Of a stretch of 64,000 bases of DNA, positions 46,553 through 58,066 are shown piece by piece (position 1 is the first letter of the stretch; each line of letters begins with the position of its first letter). A model generated the notes under the pieces. The model worked only from the letters and a program-made list of their open reading frames with translations, had not been told where the DNA came from and did not search any database. This DNA is from Scalesia atractyloides. Taxonomy: Eukaryota; Streptophyta; Magnoliopsida; Asterales; Asteraceae. The position numbers were made by a program, and so were the translations under genes. The stretch is taken from positions 38,095,476 through 38,159,475 of the forward strand of contig CAMTDV010000022.1 of assembly GCA_947069175.1 (NCBI GenBank), in the 5' to 3' direction.

Positions 46553-49511
46553 GTAACATAACTCTGAACATACCTATTCCGACCGCGTAAAGTAACAAAC
46601 CGCGACGAAAACATCAGGGAGTCATGTCACAGAGCTATTGTTTCACAACTCATGGAATTTAAAAGTTTGTTTTATTAAGCTAAAATTTTACATTGTCTTG
46701 GGATAAACAGAAAAACACATAAATAAATTGTCTTTCATGTTTTAAGTCCCTAAGGCTCGCGTCCATTCCTACGTGAAGCATGCATCATATTATCAAGCAT
46801 TGACTCCTGAAGCATATGTGAAAAGAGAGTCAACATAAATATGTCGGCGAGTACATAGGTTTTGTGAGTGTGTCAAATTTGTGGCTTTGTATACATATTG
46901 CAATACCTCGTCTGACTACAAGAGTCGTTAAGTGAAAACCTCGTATCAAAAGTGTTTGATATTGCAATACAATTAACCAACTAAAACAAGTTGGTTAAAG
47001 TTGTGAAAACCTTATAGCCATGAAGCTTGACCAAAACATTTCTTTTGTAAAAACCTTGTAATAGATTGATTCAAAAGAAAACTCCGTATGGTTTACATCT
47101 TTAAGTGAAAATCATTGTGTGACATTGTTCAAAACCATTTGTCCATGTTATAAACCATTTGTCCGTGTTATAAATCAATCGTCCGTGTCATAAACCAATT
47201 GTCCATGTCATAAACAAATCGTTCATGTTTTTAATTGTGAAAACTTTTCATCGTTCTTTAATGAACACATTCAAACCTGTGTTAACTATACCACCAAAGG
47301 GTATCTTTAATAGACCACCAAAGGGTCTCTTTAACTAGACTGAAAAATCAACAAATGATTTGTTAATTAGAAACAGTTTCTGTCATTACCCAAACTTCCA
47401 CCAAATCCAGTTTAATAGTCCGATAATGGGATTGTCAGTCCTATGGTACCATAATATACTACTGGTCGGCTCGGCCAAAGCTAATGAATGGCCTCGTGTT
47501 ATGGATGACGCATCAATAAGTTTTCACATAGTTGAAATCGTATTGTTTTATGTATAAACCATGGCCATTGTTTTTGAAAACTTGAAAATGATTTAGCACA
47601 TATGAGTCACCCCAAAACATTTGCAAAACGTAAAAGAAGGGAACTATGTACTCACTTTGAAAATCATTTTATATATAAGCCATGTATATTGTTTTGGAAT
47701 CTTGAAAATAATTATAGGAACATATGAATCACCCCAAAATATTTAGAAAATGTCAAAGAGGGGAACTATGTACTCACTTTGAAAATCATTTTGTATATAT
47801 AAACCATGTATATTGTTTTGAAATCTTGAAAATAATTATAGGCACATATGAATCACCCCAAAACATTTAGAAAATGTAAAAGAGGGGGCTATGTACTCAC
47901 TTGGGATTACGAAAGTGTTCTTGATCAACGAAATAAACAAAGCTCAAACGTGTGCTAATGTGCCAGATAAATATGTTAGCGTGTCGAGACTACAAACGGG
48001 AGATCGGATAGAATGAAGTCTTATAAACCAAACGAGTTTTGGAACTCATGTGATATGGTTTAACAAACTTAACATTCTGATTTGGAAAGGATCCTAAGTG
48101 CTTTTGACCCATTATGACTCGTTAAGGTTGTTTACGCTAGTTTAACGGGTGATTAGCGTAAACGTGTGATCGGATGGTTAAACATGTCCTATGATAAGTC
48201 TTAAATGCCCAAGTATGTTTGAAAATGTTATAACATCAGTTTATATATCAAAAATATGGATACATGTGTTTAAAATGGATTTATGTGCAAAATGGCATTT
48301 CAGTCATTTTTTTAAGACATAGAAGTAACTTATCATAACACTAATCAAACGACGTGACCATAAGGTATAACCTTAGTAGGTTATTCCTTATACAACTATG
48401 GTCACCAATATGTATTTGGTCAGATCCTAAGATTGACCAAACGGGTTGGATTCGAAAGTCAAAGCGGTGGTCAAGACCGCTCGACTTACGACCCTAAATC
48501 AGCACTAAACTAGAAGTGGTGAGTTAGACATGTCAAAATATGTCTAACTAAGTTTATAAAATTATTTGGTATCAAAACTTGGTGTTTTGATACCTAAAAA
48601 CAGTTTAGTCATAAAATGCACATCATGCGATTTGACCGAAACTTTGGCTCGTCACTTCGACTAGTAAACGTGGAAATCAGAAAGTGAAATAGCTAGGGAC
48701 TATAACCTTGGTGATTATGATCACTTTACAAAGTCCAATTGAACTTTTACTTGACCAAATATGGTCAGAACCAAAAGTCAATCAGGAACCAAACTGTTCG
48801 ACTTTTAGCTCAAAATAGCTAAAATAATGAAAGAACTAGGAAGAGTACTTACTCGTGTTGCAGAACACTTTCGGAACTCAAGATAGGAGGCTTCCAAAAG
48901 GCTGGAAACAAACTCCAAGAAGGATAGAAAAAGAACTTCACACTTTGCTTTGAAGTGTGTGTGTTAAAATTTTTTTGAAGAATCATGGGGTATTTATAGT
49001 ATTTTAGGATTAAGGAGGTGATGACAAGTGTCCTCAAGTGTGGATTAGTGTCTTAACATGTGTCAACACCATATTAAGTGTGACAAAGTGAGTGCTAGGT
49101 GTCAAAAATTGGAGATAGGTGGAAACTTGGTGAAGAAGCAAAAATATTTATTATTATTTTTTTGACATTTTTAGCCCTTGGACTTGTATTTTCACTTGTT
49201 TGCCATTTTTAACCCCTTTAACCTAATATTTAGGTTATATAAAGGTGTTAAGACATGTGTAACTTGGATTATGCGCAAAAATGTCGTGGATGTCGGTTCG
49301 TTTGGTTGTACAGTTACGCGTTTCGCAAAAATGCGTAAAACGAATTAACGAACACAAATGATCGAAATTGTGTAACCATTAACATTTTTGCGTTCTCATC
49401 AATAAAATACAAGATTTTATTGAATAAAAATATATTGGAAATAAAACATAGGGTTTCATTGAATACAAATTGTTTGTAACTGTGCAATGATTGAAAGGCA
49501 CAAATGTCACA
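46553..49511 (-). repeat. 5' LTR of Gypsy-2
   Basis: The LTR is about 2.96 kb, collinear with 31044-33991. It includes the 20-bp array (47135-47235) and the 122-bp array (47540-47910). Near 46553-46585 the LTR end carries a short insertion compared with the 3' copy. It ends CAAATGTCACA at 49511. Confidence 0.9.
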
Positions 49512-51690
49512 CGAATAGCTTCAAGACGAGCGACTGGGGCATAGACTTTAGTGTAGTCTATCCCTTCTTGCTGGTGAAAGCCCTGGACCACGAGCCGAGA
49601 TTTGTTTCTGACCACAATACCTTTATCATCTCGCTTGCACTTGAATATCCATCGAGTGTTAATCTTTTTACGATGATCTGGTAGGTCAACAAGCTTCCAA
49701 TCACCAAGTTTCTGGAATTGAAGCAACTCTTCCTGCATTGCATCCACCCACTTTCTTCTTTCAACGCATCTCTCCAGTTTCCTGGTTCAACCTGCGAAAC
49801 AAAACAACTTAGATCCTTGTTGATCTGATTGCGAGTTTTCACTCCGGTTTGTAAGTTGCCGATGATATTCTCCGATGGATGGTAGATAGTGTCTTTGTCC
49901 TTACTTCACTGGGAACATCTACTTGACTTTGCAAATTCGTGATCACTTCATCAGCAACCGTTGTAGAAGATGTAGCTTCGTTTCTAACATTGGATTGATC
50001 AGCTTGAGCATTCAGAAAGCTTTCAATATGCTCAGATCCTTTATCAGAACTAGATCCTCCATCATCAAAAGTTGGTTCACGATCAAAGTCAGCATTATTC
50101 GGTTGATGGGCAGATGATTCAGCAGTGTACAAGATAGGTACAGAGGTGATTCCTGCAGAGTAGTGTCGGACCTACATCAGAAGTGTTAGAGATAAGAAGT
50201 GACGGGAAAATCACCAACGGTCTATAAACTTGCTCTTGATTAGAAATTTGATGCTGTTGAAAGAGCATAACAAGTTCTTCTTCTAAATGGAACTTCAGGT
50301 AGGTCAAATGAATTCCACAAACTTCATAGTTGAACAGCCATGGATCCCCAGGTTTCTGCGTTGGCGTAGTATATCGTTGACAATCAACATGCTGTGCAAG
50401 AATATCCTTGTTCAGACTCGGCAAAAAGACTCGCTTTTATGGACTTGCATAACCGATGAAAAATCCTTCCAAGGATTTGGCTCCAAATTTTCCGTTCGGG
50501 TCCAAAATAGTACACGGCGATCCAAAAGGCTCCAAAAATGCTAGGTTAGGCTTTCGATGGTTTAGCAGCTCAAAACAGGTCTTGTAGTGAGGCTTGACTG
50601 TCAACACACAATTGAGGGTGTAACACGCAGATGCGACTGCTTCGCTCCAGAAACTAATTGGAAGTTTTGAATCAGCGAGCATGGTTCTGGCAGTCTCGAT
50701 CAGTGTGCGATTCTTACATTCAGCAACTCCATTTTGTTGAGGAGTATAGGGAGCGTTGAATTTGTGAAGAATCCCCATTTCGTTGCAGAATTCGAGCATC
50801 CTCTTATTTTTTAACTCGGTACCATTATCACTGCGGATTCTCTTGATAGGCAAGTGATACAGGTTTTCAAGCTTCCTGAAGAGAATCATAAGACTTTCAA
50901 ACGTTTAATCTTTGCTCTCCAGAAAGAAAACCCATGAAAATCTTGAGAAATCATCTGTCACGACCAGGCAATATAGATCTCCAAAAATGCTTTTCACGTT
51001 TACTGGCCCGAATAGATCCATGTGAAGCCTTTCTAGTGGTAGCTTGATAGAATTTAGAAGCTTTCTTGGGTGTGATTTCTTATGCTGTTTCCCCTTCTTA
51101 CAGCTCAGACAATCATCAGATAAATGAAAGTTCTTCATATTAACACCCTCCACTAGGTCATCGTGCACCAAATAATTCATCTTTCTCAAGTGAATGTGCC
51201 CCATCTTCCGATGCCATAAAATTGACTCCTTCTTGGTTGCTTTAGAAACGAAGCACTGAACCTTCTTTGTGGTAGTGGATGCGACAGTCATGTCTAAGAC
51301 ATAAAGATCATTTTCTCTTGGAGCGTGCATGAGGATCCACTCCTCAGGAATTTTAAATCCCGACTTGAGAATTAAGCATTTTTTGTTGTTGAAGTGTGTT
51401 GTGAACTTTTTGTCACAAATTTGCGAAATACTCAGTAGATTTTTCTCTAGCTCTGCAATGTAGTTCACCTTGTCGAAGGAAAACCACTTCATTCGTAAGA
51501 ATACCTTCTCCTACAAATCTTCCACCCTGAGTTCCTGCAAAACCAACGTAACCTCCCCGGATAGCTTTGACATCGTGCAACAATGCAAGCATCCCAATCA
51601 TGTGTCGGGAAGCTCCACTATCCATAGTCCATTTTGACATGATCGATCTTGGGAGTCCCTGCACACATGAGGAAGAAACTATTTAAATAG
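49512..51690 (-). pseudogene. Copia-2 pol 5' half: protease, GAG-pre-integrase, integrase, RT start
   Basis: On the minus strand: protease MSKWTMDSGASRHMIG with an intact DSG (51640-51590) and GGRFVGEGILTNEVVF (51530-51480). GAG-pre-integrase LWHRKMGHIHLRKMNYLV (51215-51165) and CLSCKKGKQHKKSH (51110-51070). Integrase DLFGPVNV (first Asp, about 51020), SDNGTELKN (second Asp, 50830), PQQNGVAECKN (Glu retained, 50750-50715), SFWSEAVASACYTLN and GYASP (50450). Hydrophilic linker 50430-49840. RT start NTRWIFKCKRDDKGIVVRNKSRLVVQGF (49660-49580) and VYAPVARLEAIR (49550-49512), where Gypsy-2 interrupts. A 195-codon stretch (51492-50905) is still open. Confidence 0.92.
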
Positions 51691-54600
51691 AGAAGCCCAA
51701 CCCTGCTTGGTCTTGTGTTGGTTTGGAATATCAAACTTCAGACCAACTTTGATCTTGATATTCTGTTTAACCTCTGTTTTGACTGGAACAAATGGTTTCA
51801 GTTCTATTTTAGATGGTTTAACTTTTGTAACCCAAGTTTGTGTTTTTAATTTGCACTTTTAGAATAAAACTTTGAATACTTTTGATGATTCTTGGTGGAA
51901 GTTTCACCAATTTCAAATTTAGAATTACGTTGAATCGTTGATTTCACAGTTTTATGGTATTCATTTTTCTTTTTAGAATTTGTTTTGGTACAAATATGGG
52001 TGCCTTTTGTTTCACATCTTTGGTAGATCTGTTGGAGTTAGAAACAGGTTTTGGATTTTTTTGTGAACAATGTCGTGCAATATGCCCATCATTTTTACAC
52101 TTGTAGCATGTCCTGCTTCTTTTCGGACAGAGGAATCCAAAACTCATTTTCTACTCCCTTTTTCTTTCTTGAACTCATCATTGGATTGTTTACCAATGAT
52201 CTCTTTTTCTCTTTCGGTAGTTGTCCCATAGAAAAAAATGATTTTCTTTGTAAAGTTTAACTTTTGAAACTTGTTGTTCATTCTTTTCTTTTGAAAACCC
52301 AACACAGCTCTCCTATTTTCAGGATAATCTCTGTTCCTTTGATGGTAGGGTTTGTTAACACATTTTGATTTAGAATAAATGATGCATCTTGCTTTTCTAA
52401 ATCAGAATGGCTCACCTCAACAAGCTTGAACAACTTTTCAACACGATCCAGATTGACATTCTGAATTGGCAAATCCTCATCAGATTATAGTTTATCAAAT
52501 CCATGCAATTTGTATATGATGACGTTTGGATCAGTGTTTAAACTATTTTCTGTTGATTCACCATCCAATTTGGATTTATCAGATTCATTCTCCAAAACAC
52601 TTTCAACCACAGTTTTAACCACATCAGAATCACATTCATTTTTTGGTTTAGTGTAAGTAACATCAATGTTCGTAGGCAGCTCGTTTGTCTTTTCAGTTTT
52701 CAATTTTAAATTGAGCGCCTTTTCCACCCCGATGGTTTTTTACTAGCATAGCTATTCCACATGGGTGGTGGAACACGATCATAACTTGCACCTTTGTTTT
52801 CATCAATTTGATTTTCTCCCTTGTTTTCAATTTTTGGAAGAATGTGATCAATAACGTATGAACTTGTAGAATAACTCATTAACAATTTGTTAACCCGTTT
52901 TGTTTCTATTTTCATTTTTTTCAAATTCATTTTTAGCTCGGCGATTGTATTTAAATGAATATTAATGGCCATTTTTTTGTCCTTACAGTCGCTTTAAGCA
53001 TTGAAAGTGTTCCGTCATTTTATCTGATCACCTTTTCAAGTTGTTTTACAGATTTGCTTTATTTGTCATAAGCTTCTTTTGTTGATTTATAGTCACATGA
53101 CCAGTTATCTATAAGACATTTTAGCTCCTTGTAGCGTGTTTCCTTTACAGCACATTCAACCCAAGGTTCTTGACACTTCATACAAGGTATTTCTTTCACA
53201 GATTCATTTTCTGACATGGTTACCTCTTTCATATTTTCCATACAAGCTTTGTTGATCTTGTCAGTCAGCTTTTCCAACGTCTCATCAATTCTCTTTTCTT
53301 CAACTTCAGGCTTCTTCTTTTCTTCACTCAACGATCGATGGCTTGGCTCAAAATAATATTCTTCTTCTAACGATGTGTTATAATATTCTTCAGGAGATTC
53401 ATCAAAAGATGCCTCTGAATATTCTTTAGTGACTGCAGGCTCTTCAATGATTTCTGCGACCAAAGCCAAACTTTCGTTCTTCGTGATGTACTTGTTCCAG
53501 TTGAAACCTTCGTCCTCCTGAGTAGCAACAAGTTTGACGGTCCATCTTTAATTTGCACCATTCTTGTTTTGGGTGAGGACGATGATAAATGGCTTTCTTG
53601 TAATAATCGTCAGCAAAAGAGTTTTGGTTGCCCTGGACTTCTCTATTTGGACACTCTCGTTTGAAATGTCTCTTCTCTCGACATTTGAAGCATGTAACTT
53701 TGGACTTGTCGAAGCCAAGTTTCCCATCTAAGTCCTCCCAAATTCTCTTTTTCGGTAATCTCCATGAAACGTTGCGCTCTTCTAATGATGGAAGCCATAC
53801 GCCATTTAATGTCAATCAATTGCATCTCCATCGGATCAATCTGATCATAATCCTCTCTTGTCATCTCTGAATTCCCAATTTTTCCTGCTACTAAACTGTC
53901 GTATGATTCGAGTACCGAGGCTAATAATGACATATGTTGCTTTGCGGTGTTCTCATCAAAGTTTTGAGCATTTTGGAAATCAACAGCAATATTGCATTGT
54001 AGAACCCGTTGATTAGGATTGGATTGATTGTTTTGGTTGATCTACGGATTGCTCGAACTATGGGATGATTGTGGGCCTGGAGGTGTATTTGTGTTGACAG
54101 AAGCAAACGATTGAAATCCACTGTTTTGACTTGATTGTAGACTTGGTGTGTTAAAAGCACTGAAGGCAGTTTGGATTTTTGGAGACTGCATTTGCACAAC
54201 AGGACTACCCTTGTAATACAAATTTACATCTTGTTGCATTTGGGCGCCTTTGCTCTTGGACATTTTTTGCATCTCAAGTTTGTGCCCCTCCAATCTCTCA
54301 ATAAATCTTGGTAATCAGAAATTACCATACTCTGTGCCATTCTTTAGAATAGTCAAGTAAGTAGACCATTCTCCTTGAGGTAGGGAATCCGCTAGCTTAT
54401 CGACTAATTCTTCATTCGTCTTCGCAATTCCCATGTGCTTCATTTGCACTACCAAGTGACAGTATCGTTCAATCAATTGTTTCACCGTCTCTCTCTTGAT
54501 CAAAGTAGAGATATCGAATTCTTTCCTTAATAACACTCTCTTCCCCTTTCGTAGCTATGCTCTTCCTTGGAATTTTAACCGTAGAGCATTCCATAAAGAT

Positions 54601-54965
54601 TGTGCGTCATCATCATGTTGTAGGAGTGCCAAGATGGCTTCCTTGATGGCTTGCTGCAAGATGTTCATCATCTTCTTCTTGTTAATGAACTTTTCCCTTT
54701 CGAAATCCGAGAGTTGAGCTAACGTTTTTTCAAGACCATTCTCTCCAATCAGAGCTTGATATTTCGCTTCAATGGCAAACCATCAGGTAAAATGATTCGC
54801 TTGAACCCAGTTTATAGATCTTTCATTCCAGCTATCATAGTCTTCAAGATTCATCAGCTTCGGAGGCTTTGTCATCTTGCCCATCTCATTTTCAAGGTTC
54901 ATATTCTAAGCTGCGGTGGTTGTAACTGCTGAAGCAGCAAATGCATTGTAAAATTCTTCTTCCAT
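51691..54965 (-). pseudogene. Copia-2 gag: large Sirevirus-type Gag with two CCHC knuckles and coiled coil
   Basis: The minus-strand ATG at 54965 begins MEEEFYNAFAASAVTTTAA. Capsid-like segments: PPKLMNLEDYDSWNERSINW (54880-54820), EREKFINKKKMMNILQQAIKEAI (54700-54630), HDDDAQSLWNALRLKFQG (54620-54570), MKHMGIAKTNEELVDKLADSLP (54450-54385). A Gln/Ser-rich region follows (54290-54050). The first knuckle CFKCREKRHFKREC is at about 53695-53655. Then come a Glu-rich region with CMKCQEPWVEC (53190-53150), coiled-coil and acidic stretches (53000-52280), and a second knuckle CYKCKNDGHIARHC (52110-52070). It ends near 51690 before protease. At roughly 1,090 codons it is much longer than ordinary Copia Gags. 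Stops and shifts occur at about 54910, 54555, 54310, 53000 and 52490. Confidence 0.85.
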
Positions 54966-55540
54966 TTTTCTGCAAAAATTTCATAAACACACTTTCGAAA
55001 ACACATATTAGAATGACAAAAGATACGAGGTTCTTCGTGCGAGTGACCAGTTGCTCGTGTGACTCAGTTGTTTCGTGCGGGTAAGATACTCGTGCGATTC
55101 AAGAAATTCGTGCGAGTGAGATGTTCGTACGACTGAAAAGATTACTCGTACGAATGACTAGTTCGTGCGAATCACTGCTTCGTGCGAATGAAAGTTTTTA
55201 ACTTGTAAATTTTAAGAAAATTTGTTTGCTTGTTCGTACGAATGACTTAATTTGTACGGATAGTCGTTCGTACGAGTTGTCTCTCTATTCATACGAAACA
55301 ACTCAGAACGGATGATTTTTACCATTTTCAACATGAATTAGTTTGATTTTAGATCTGAAATTTTCAAGGATTAACTAGAATTGATTTTAAGGTGATATAC
55401 TAAAATCCTAGTCCAATTTGTGCATGAATTCATCCAAATCTGATATCTGTATGAGAAAGTGTAGATGTAAAAAACTCCAATGGTTGAATTTTGATCCGAA
55501 ACTGTAGAGACTTGATGTTTGCCCTTAAATCGGGCCTCAA
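54966..55540 (-). promoter_or_regulatory. Copia-2 gag leader with palindrome array and possible intron
   Basis: On the minus strand a run of about ten palindromes of the TTCGTRCGAR type occupies 55290-55020. Directly before gag lies TTTTTGCAG|AAAAATGG, acceptor-like, ending at 54970, with CTAAT about 37 nt upstream (55007-55011). A donor-like ATG|GTAAAA lies at 55322. If used, a 353-nt intron would remove the whole palindrome array. The splice sites are inferred from sequence only. Confidence 0.45.
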
Positions 55541-55553
55541 GGCTTTGATACCA
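55541..55553 (-). other. Primer-binding site of Copia-2
   Basis: The minus strand reads TGGTATCAAAGCC four bases after the LTR end, one base from the usual TGGTATCAGAGC core. Confidence 0.85.
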
Positions 55554-55557
55554 CTTG

Positions 55558-55991
55558 TGAGAGGGGATCGGCTCTCCTCTTATGAGCACCGGACTGATCT
55601 GACTCAGCTAAAAGAGGCGGAATTCATTGTTAGAGAGTTGGACAAACAAACAAGAAAGATATGCTGCTTAAACGCCTTGATTTATATTGATAAATGTGAC
55701 CTGTTACAGAGCGAGTAAACAGTTTGACAGGGCTTCACCGTAGATATCCACCAACAGATTGATGACACAACACTCAATCTCCTCTATTTATAGGTCGACA
55801 TGACTCGCACAAGAGGAGTGTGTGTATGACTCGTGCGAGTGGTTGCTCGTACGAGTGATAAGGTGTCACTCGTACGAGGCATATTCAAAACATATAAAAC
55901 ATATATACACATATAAAATCTAACATTCTAAGCCCCCTATATACATAATCAACATATCATAGACGTAGGCAATAGACATTATGCACCAACA
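55558..55991 (-). repeat. 5' LTR of Copia-2, with promoter
   Basis: The LTR is 434 bp, TGTTGGTGCATAATG to CCCCTCTCA on the minus strand. The TATA box is CTATAAATAG (55803-55794). Upstream of it (55880-55825) are three palindromes: CTCGTACGAG twice and CTCGTGCGAG once. By homology this is the element's U3 promoter. Confidence 0.92.
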
Positions 55992-57050
55992 AGGTGGACC
56001 ATCCAGGCGCATCCCTTCACAGCCTCACAACTCAGATTTCTACCTAGATTCAGGAGATTCGTCTCCTTGACAACTAGTGAGACACTCTGTCTCTAATAGA
56101 TACTCGCCCCCACATTCCCAAAATTCTTACCACTCTCACCACTCCTATCATTCACACCACTGTCACCATTCCTATCATTCCCATTTACACTGTTACCACG
56201 AAGAGTTTAACTTTGATATGTATTTTAACCCAGCTCTAGTTGATCAGAATTAGTTGGATCAACCAAACCCTATGGACGAAGACTCCAACCAGGAGATGCC
56301 ACCGTCAGGATCGCTTGGGCACCCCATTGAAATCTCTAGTGGTTCTAATTCTATGTTGGATCACCTTACCAAGGTCCTAACGAATGGGACCAATATTGGA
56401 GTCAATTCACTTTTGTTAACACTCCTTTGTATCATTCTCCAACACCACCTCCTACACTGGAAGACGTCCAAATAGAACCGGTAGAACAACCTCAACCACC
56501 ACCTGAGCCACCGAGGAGGAAACGTGGAGCACGTATGTCGGTACGTGCGGGACAACAGTCGGTTTGCTACCACCGTTGCCCAAAACCTACCCTACCATTC
56601 ATGAGGACCCACAAATGGGTGGACCCTCCAATACTTCCCCTGTGGTGGAACCAACACCACCACTCGTGGTTCAACAACCACCATTGGGTTTTAATAACCT
56701 ATCCCTACATACCAAGATACTCTGAGTATAATCCTTTTAACCCAACTACGCCAATGAACTTAGATTATCAGGCGTTATCACATGACCCTTATATGCAAGC
56801 GGTCATGCATAATGCACTTTACCCGTCCCCTTTCCCACCTGCTTATCCACTTATTGGATACCCAAATTATGGGTTCAAATATCCTATTGTACCTCAACCA
56901 CAGCCACAACCTCCGCCCCCTCTTGAAGCCATTAATGAGGCATTGGAGCGGATGAAGGAAATGCAACAACAGGCGGAGAAGACGGAGAAGAAGACGAATA
57001 AGTTCTTCAAGAAACTTTCCAAGTTAGTCAAAGGAAAGAAAGACGAGTGA
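55992..57050 (+). pseudogene. Gypsy-1 gag, main piece
   Basis: The piece resumes with GGPSRRIPSQ after the AGGTG target copy. It contains a His/Ser-rich stretch (about 56110-56200), PNPMDEDSNQEMPPSGSLGHPIE (56270-56330), a Pro-rich segment (PTPPPTLED..PPPEPP, 56430-56520) and Tyr/Pro-rich spacing motifs (56760-56920). It ends with a short coiled-coil-like basic tail, ERMKEMQQQAEKTEKK..KFFKKLSKLVKGKKDE, with the stop at 57050. In-frame stops near 56070 and 56250 and a frame change near 56450 break it. I see no CCHC knuckle. The role would be particle formation; it is recognised by resemblance only. Confidence 0.68.
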
Positions 57051-57541
57051 AGTCTCTTCTATGTTATTGCTTTAGTCCCTACATGGACATGTTATTTCTT
57101 TAGTCCCTACGTGGACATGTTGTTTCTTTTAGTCCTTGCATGGACAATTAGTTTATTATTTATTTATTTCAAGTATTGTAATTTTCCTATTGTCATTTAA
57201 TGAAATATTTTGGAATTATATATATATATATGTAATCGTTACATCCTCTTCAAGTGATCGTCTCAATTTTAACTCGAAATTTATGATCTGCTATATAATT
57301 CCAAAAGATCTTAATGGTTTTGATCAGCCAAATGGCAAAGTCCATATTAATTGTCCAAATTATAAAAGATAGTTAAGGATGAATAGCCTTCTATCATGAT
57401 AATTAAGGAAGATAATCCTTCTATCCAAAGGTGGTGGACTATGTTCAAGCCTCCAAGTCATTAAAGTCAATGTGACCGTGACTATTATTAAACGACCATT
57501 AAGATAATCCTGTGTTAACATTCAAGTAATGCTAATACTTG
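57051..57541 (+). other. Gypsy-1 3' non-coding region
   Basis: Directly after the gag stop, TTTAGTCCCTACATGGACATG is repeated three times (about 57070-57150, unit about 35 bp). The rest is AT-rich with a short (TA)n at 57218-57231. No LTR start is visible before Copia-3 begins at 57542. Confidence 0.6.
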
Positions 57542-58002
57542 TGAACGGAGGATCGGCTCCTCCGATGAGCAAATAGTCTGATTAACTCAGCTATCAGAGA
57601 CGGAATTCATTGCTAGAGAGGATGACAAACGAACAAGAAAGATCTTACTGTTTAAATGCTCTGAATTATATTAATTGACGTGCAAGTACAGACACGAGTA
57701 AACAAATCAACAGGGCTTCGCCGTACCAACTGAACTAACACTACTTGGCTCTGACACAACACTCTGTATTTATAAGTCGACATGACTCGCACTGGAGTGT
57801 GTGGATCAGAAGCTTGTGACTCGTGCGAGTGGTTGCTTTGTACGAGTGACGGGAGTGTCACTCGTACGAGCCAAATGACTCACTCATACGAGTCAACTTA
57901 CAACATATAAAACAATTAATAAGATTTATACAAAAGACGTTTAAGCCCTATTTACAATATTGACACATCTTAGACGTAGGTAACAGACATAATGCACCAA
58001 CA
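57542..58002 (-). repeat. 3' LTR of Copia-3
   Basis: The LTR is 461 bp, TGTTGGTGCATTATG at its minus-strand start. A TATA-like TTATAAATAC lies near 57775-57766, with palindromes at 57818-57895 upstream, one more than in Copia-2. The minus-strand purine tract CCAAGGGGGAGTT (58015-58003) adjoins it. Confidence 0.88.
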
Positions 58003-58066
58003 AACTCCCCCTTGGATGTTGCCGCAGTCTGGATGGTCTTCAAAAAATCTTCGCAAGATTTGATGT

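Larger units (their letters stand above)
31044..49511 (-). mobile_element. Gypsy-2: chromovirus-like Gypsy with 2.9-kb LTRs, internally duplicated
   Basis: The insert lies in the RT of Copia-2. Ends are TGTAACACCCCG (31044) and CAAATGTCACA (49511). Flanks are CAAAT (31039-31043) and CGAAT (49512-49516), one transition apart; removing insert and one copy restores an EAIRIFL-type RT frame. On the minus strand it has 5' LTR, primer site, gag, protease, RT, RNase H and integrase with chromodomain-like tail, then 3' LTR. A second partial LTR plus a second integrase tail (33992-36583) shows an internal duplication. The gag-only Copia (39475-44455) lies between protease and RT. Confidence 0.9.
23455..55991 (-). 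mobile_element. Copia-2: complete Sirevirus-like element with ORF-A, split by Gypsy-2
   Basis: Both LTRs are present (23455-23863 and 55558-55991). On the minus strand the order is 5' LTR, primer site, leader, gag, protease, integrase, RT, RNase H, spacer, ORF-A, polypurine tract, 3' LTR. Gypsy-2 (31044-49511) lies in RT, and removing it with one 5-bp target copy leaves about 14.06 kb, unusually long for Copia. Target copies are AGTG (23451-23454, one G lost) and AGGTG (55992-55996). By hand count the LTRs differ at about 27 of 405 aligned bases plus indels. This is the only copy here showing the entire gene order. Confidence 0.9.
20000..57541 (+). mobile_element. Gypsy-1: long-LTR, gag-only Gypsy, interrupted by Copia-2
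   Basis: The element comprises an LTR (20000-23228), primer site, and a gag split at 23454/55992 by Copia-2 and ending at 57050, followed by 490 bp of 3' sequence to 57541, where Copia-3 begins. Rejoining the gag halves after removing Copia-2 and one AGGTG copy restores the frame, with MRG followed by GGPSRRIPSQ. No protease, RT or integrase follows gag before Copia-3, so it looks like a non-autonomous gag-only element. Its 3' LTR would lie beyond the window. Confidence 0.75.

Noticed and set aside
49379..49747. A 122-codon frame with RT motifs followed by an unrelated tail
   Set aside because: It reads from the Copia-2 RT across the 49511/49512 boundary into the Gypsy-2 LTR. The tail is not part of a natural protein.
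55020..55290. CRISPR-like array of short repeats in the gag leader
   Set aside because: Repeats are short palindromes at irregular spacing with changing arms, no constant spacer length and no cas genes, in a plant retrotransposon.
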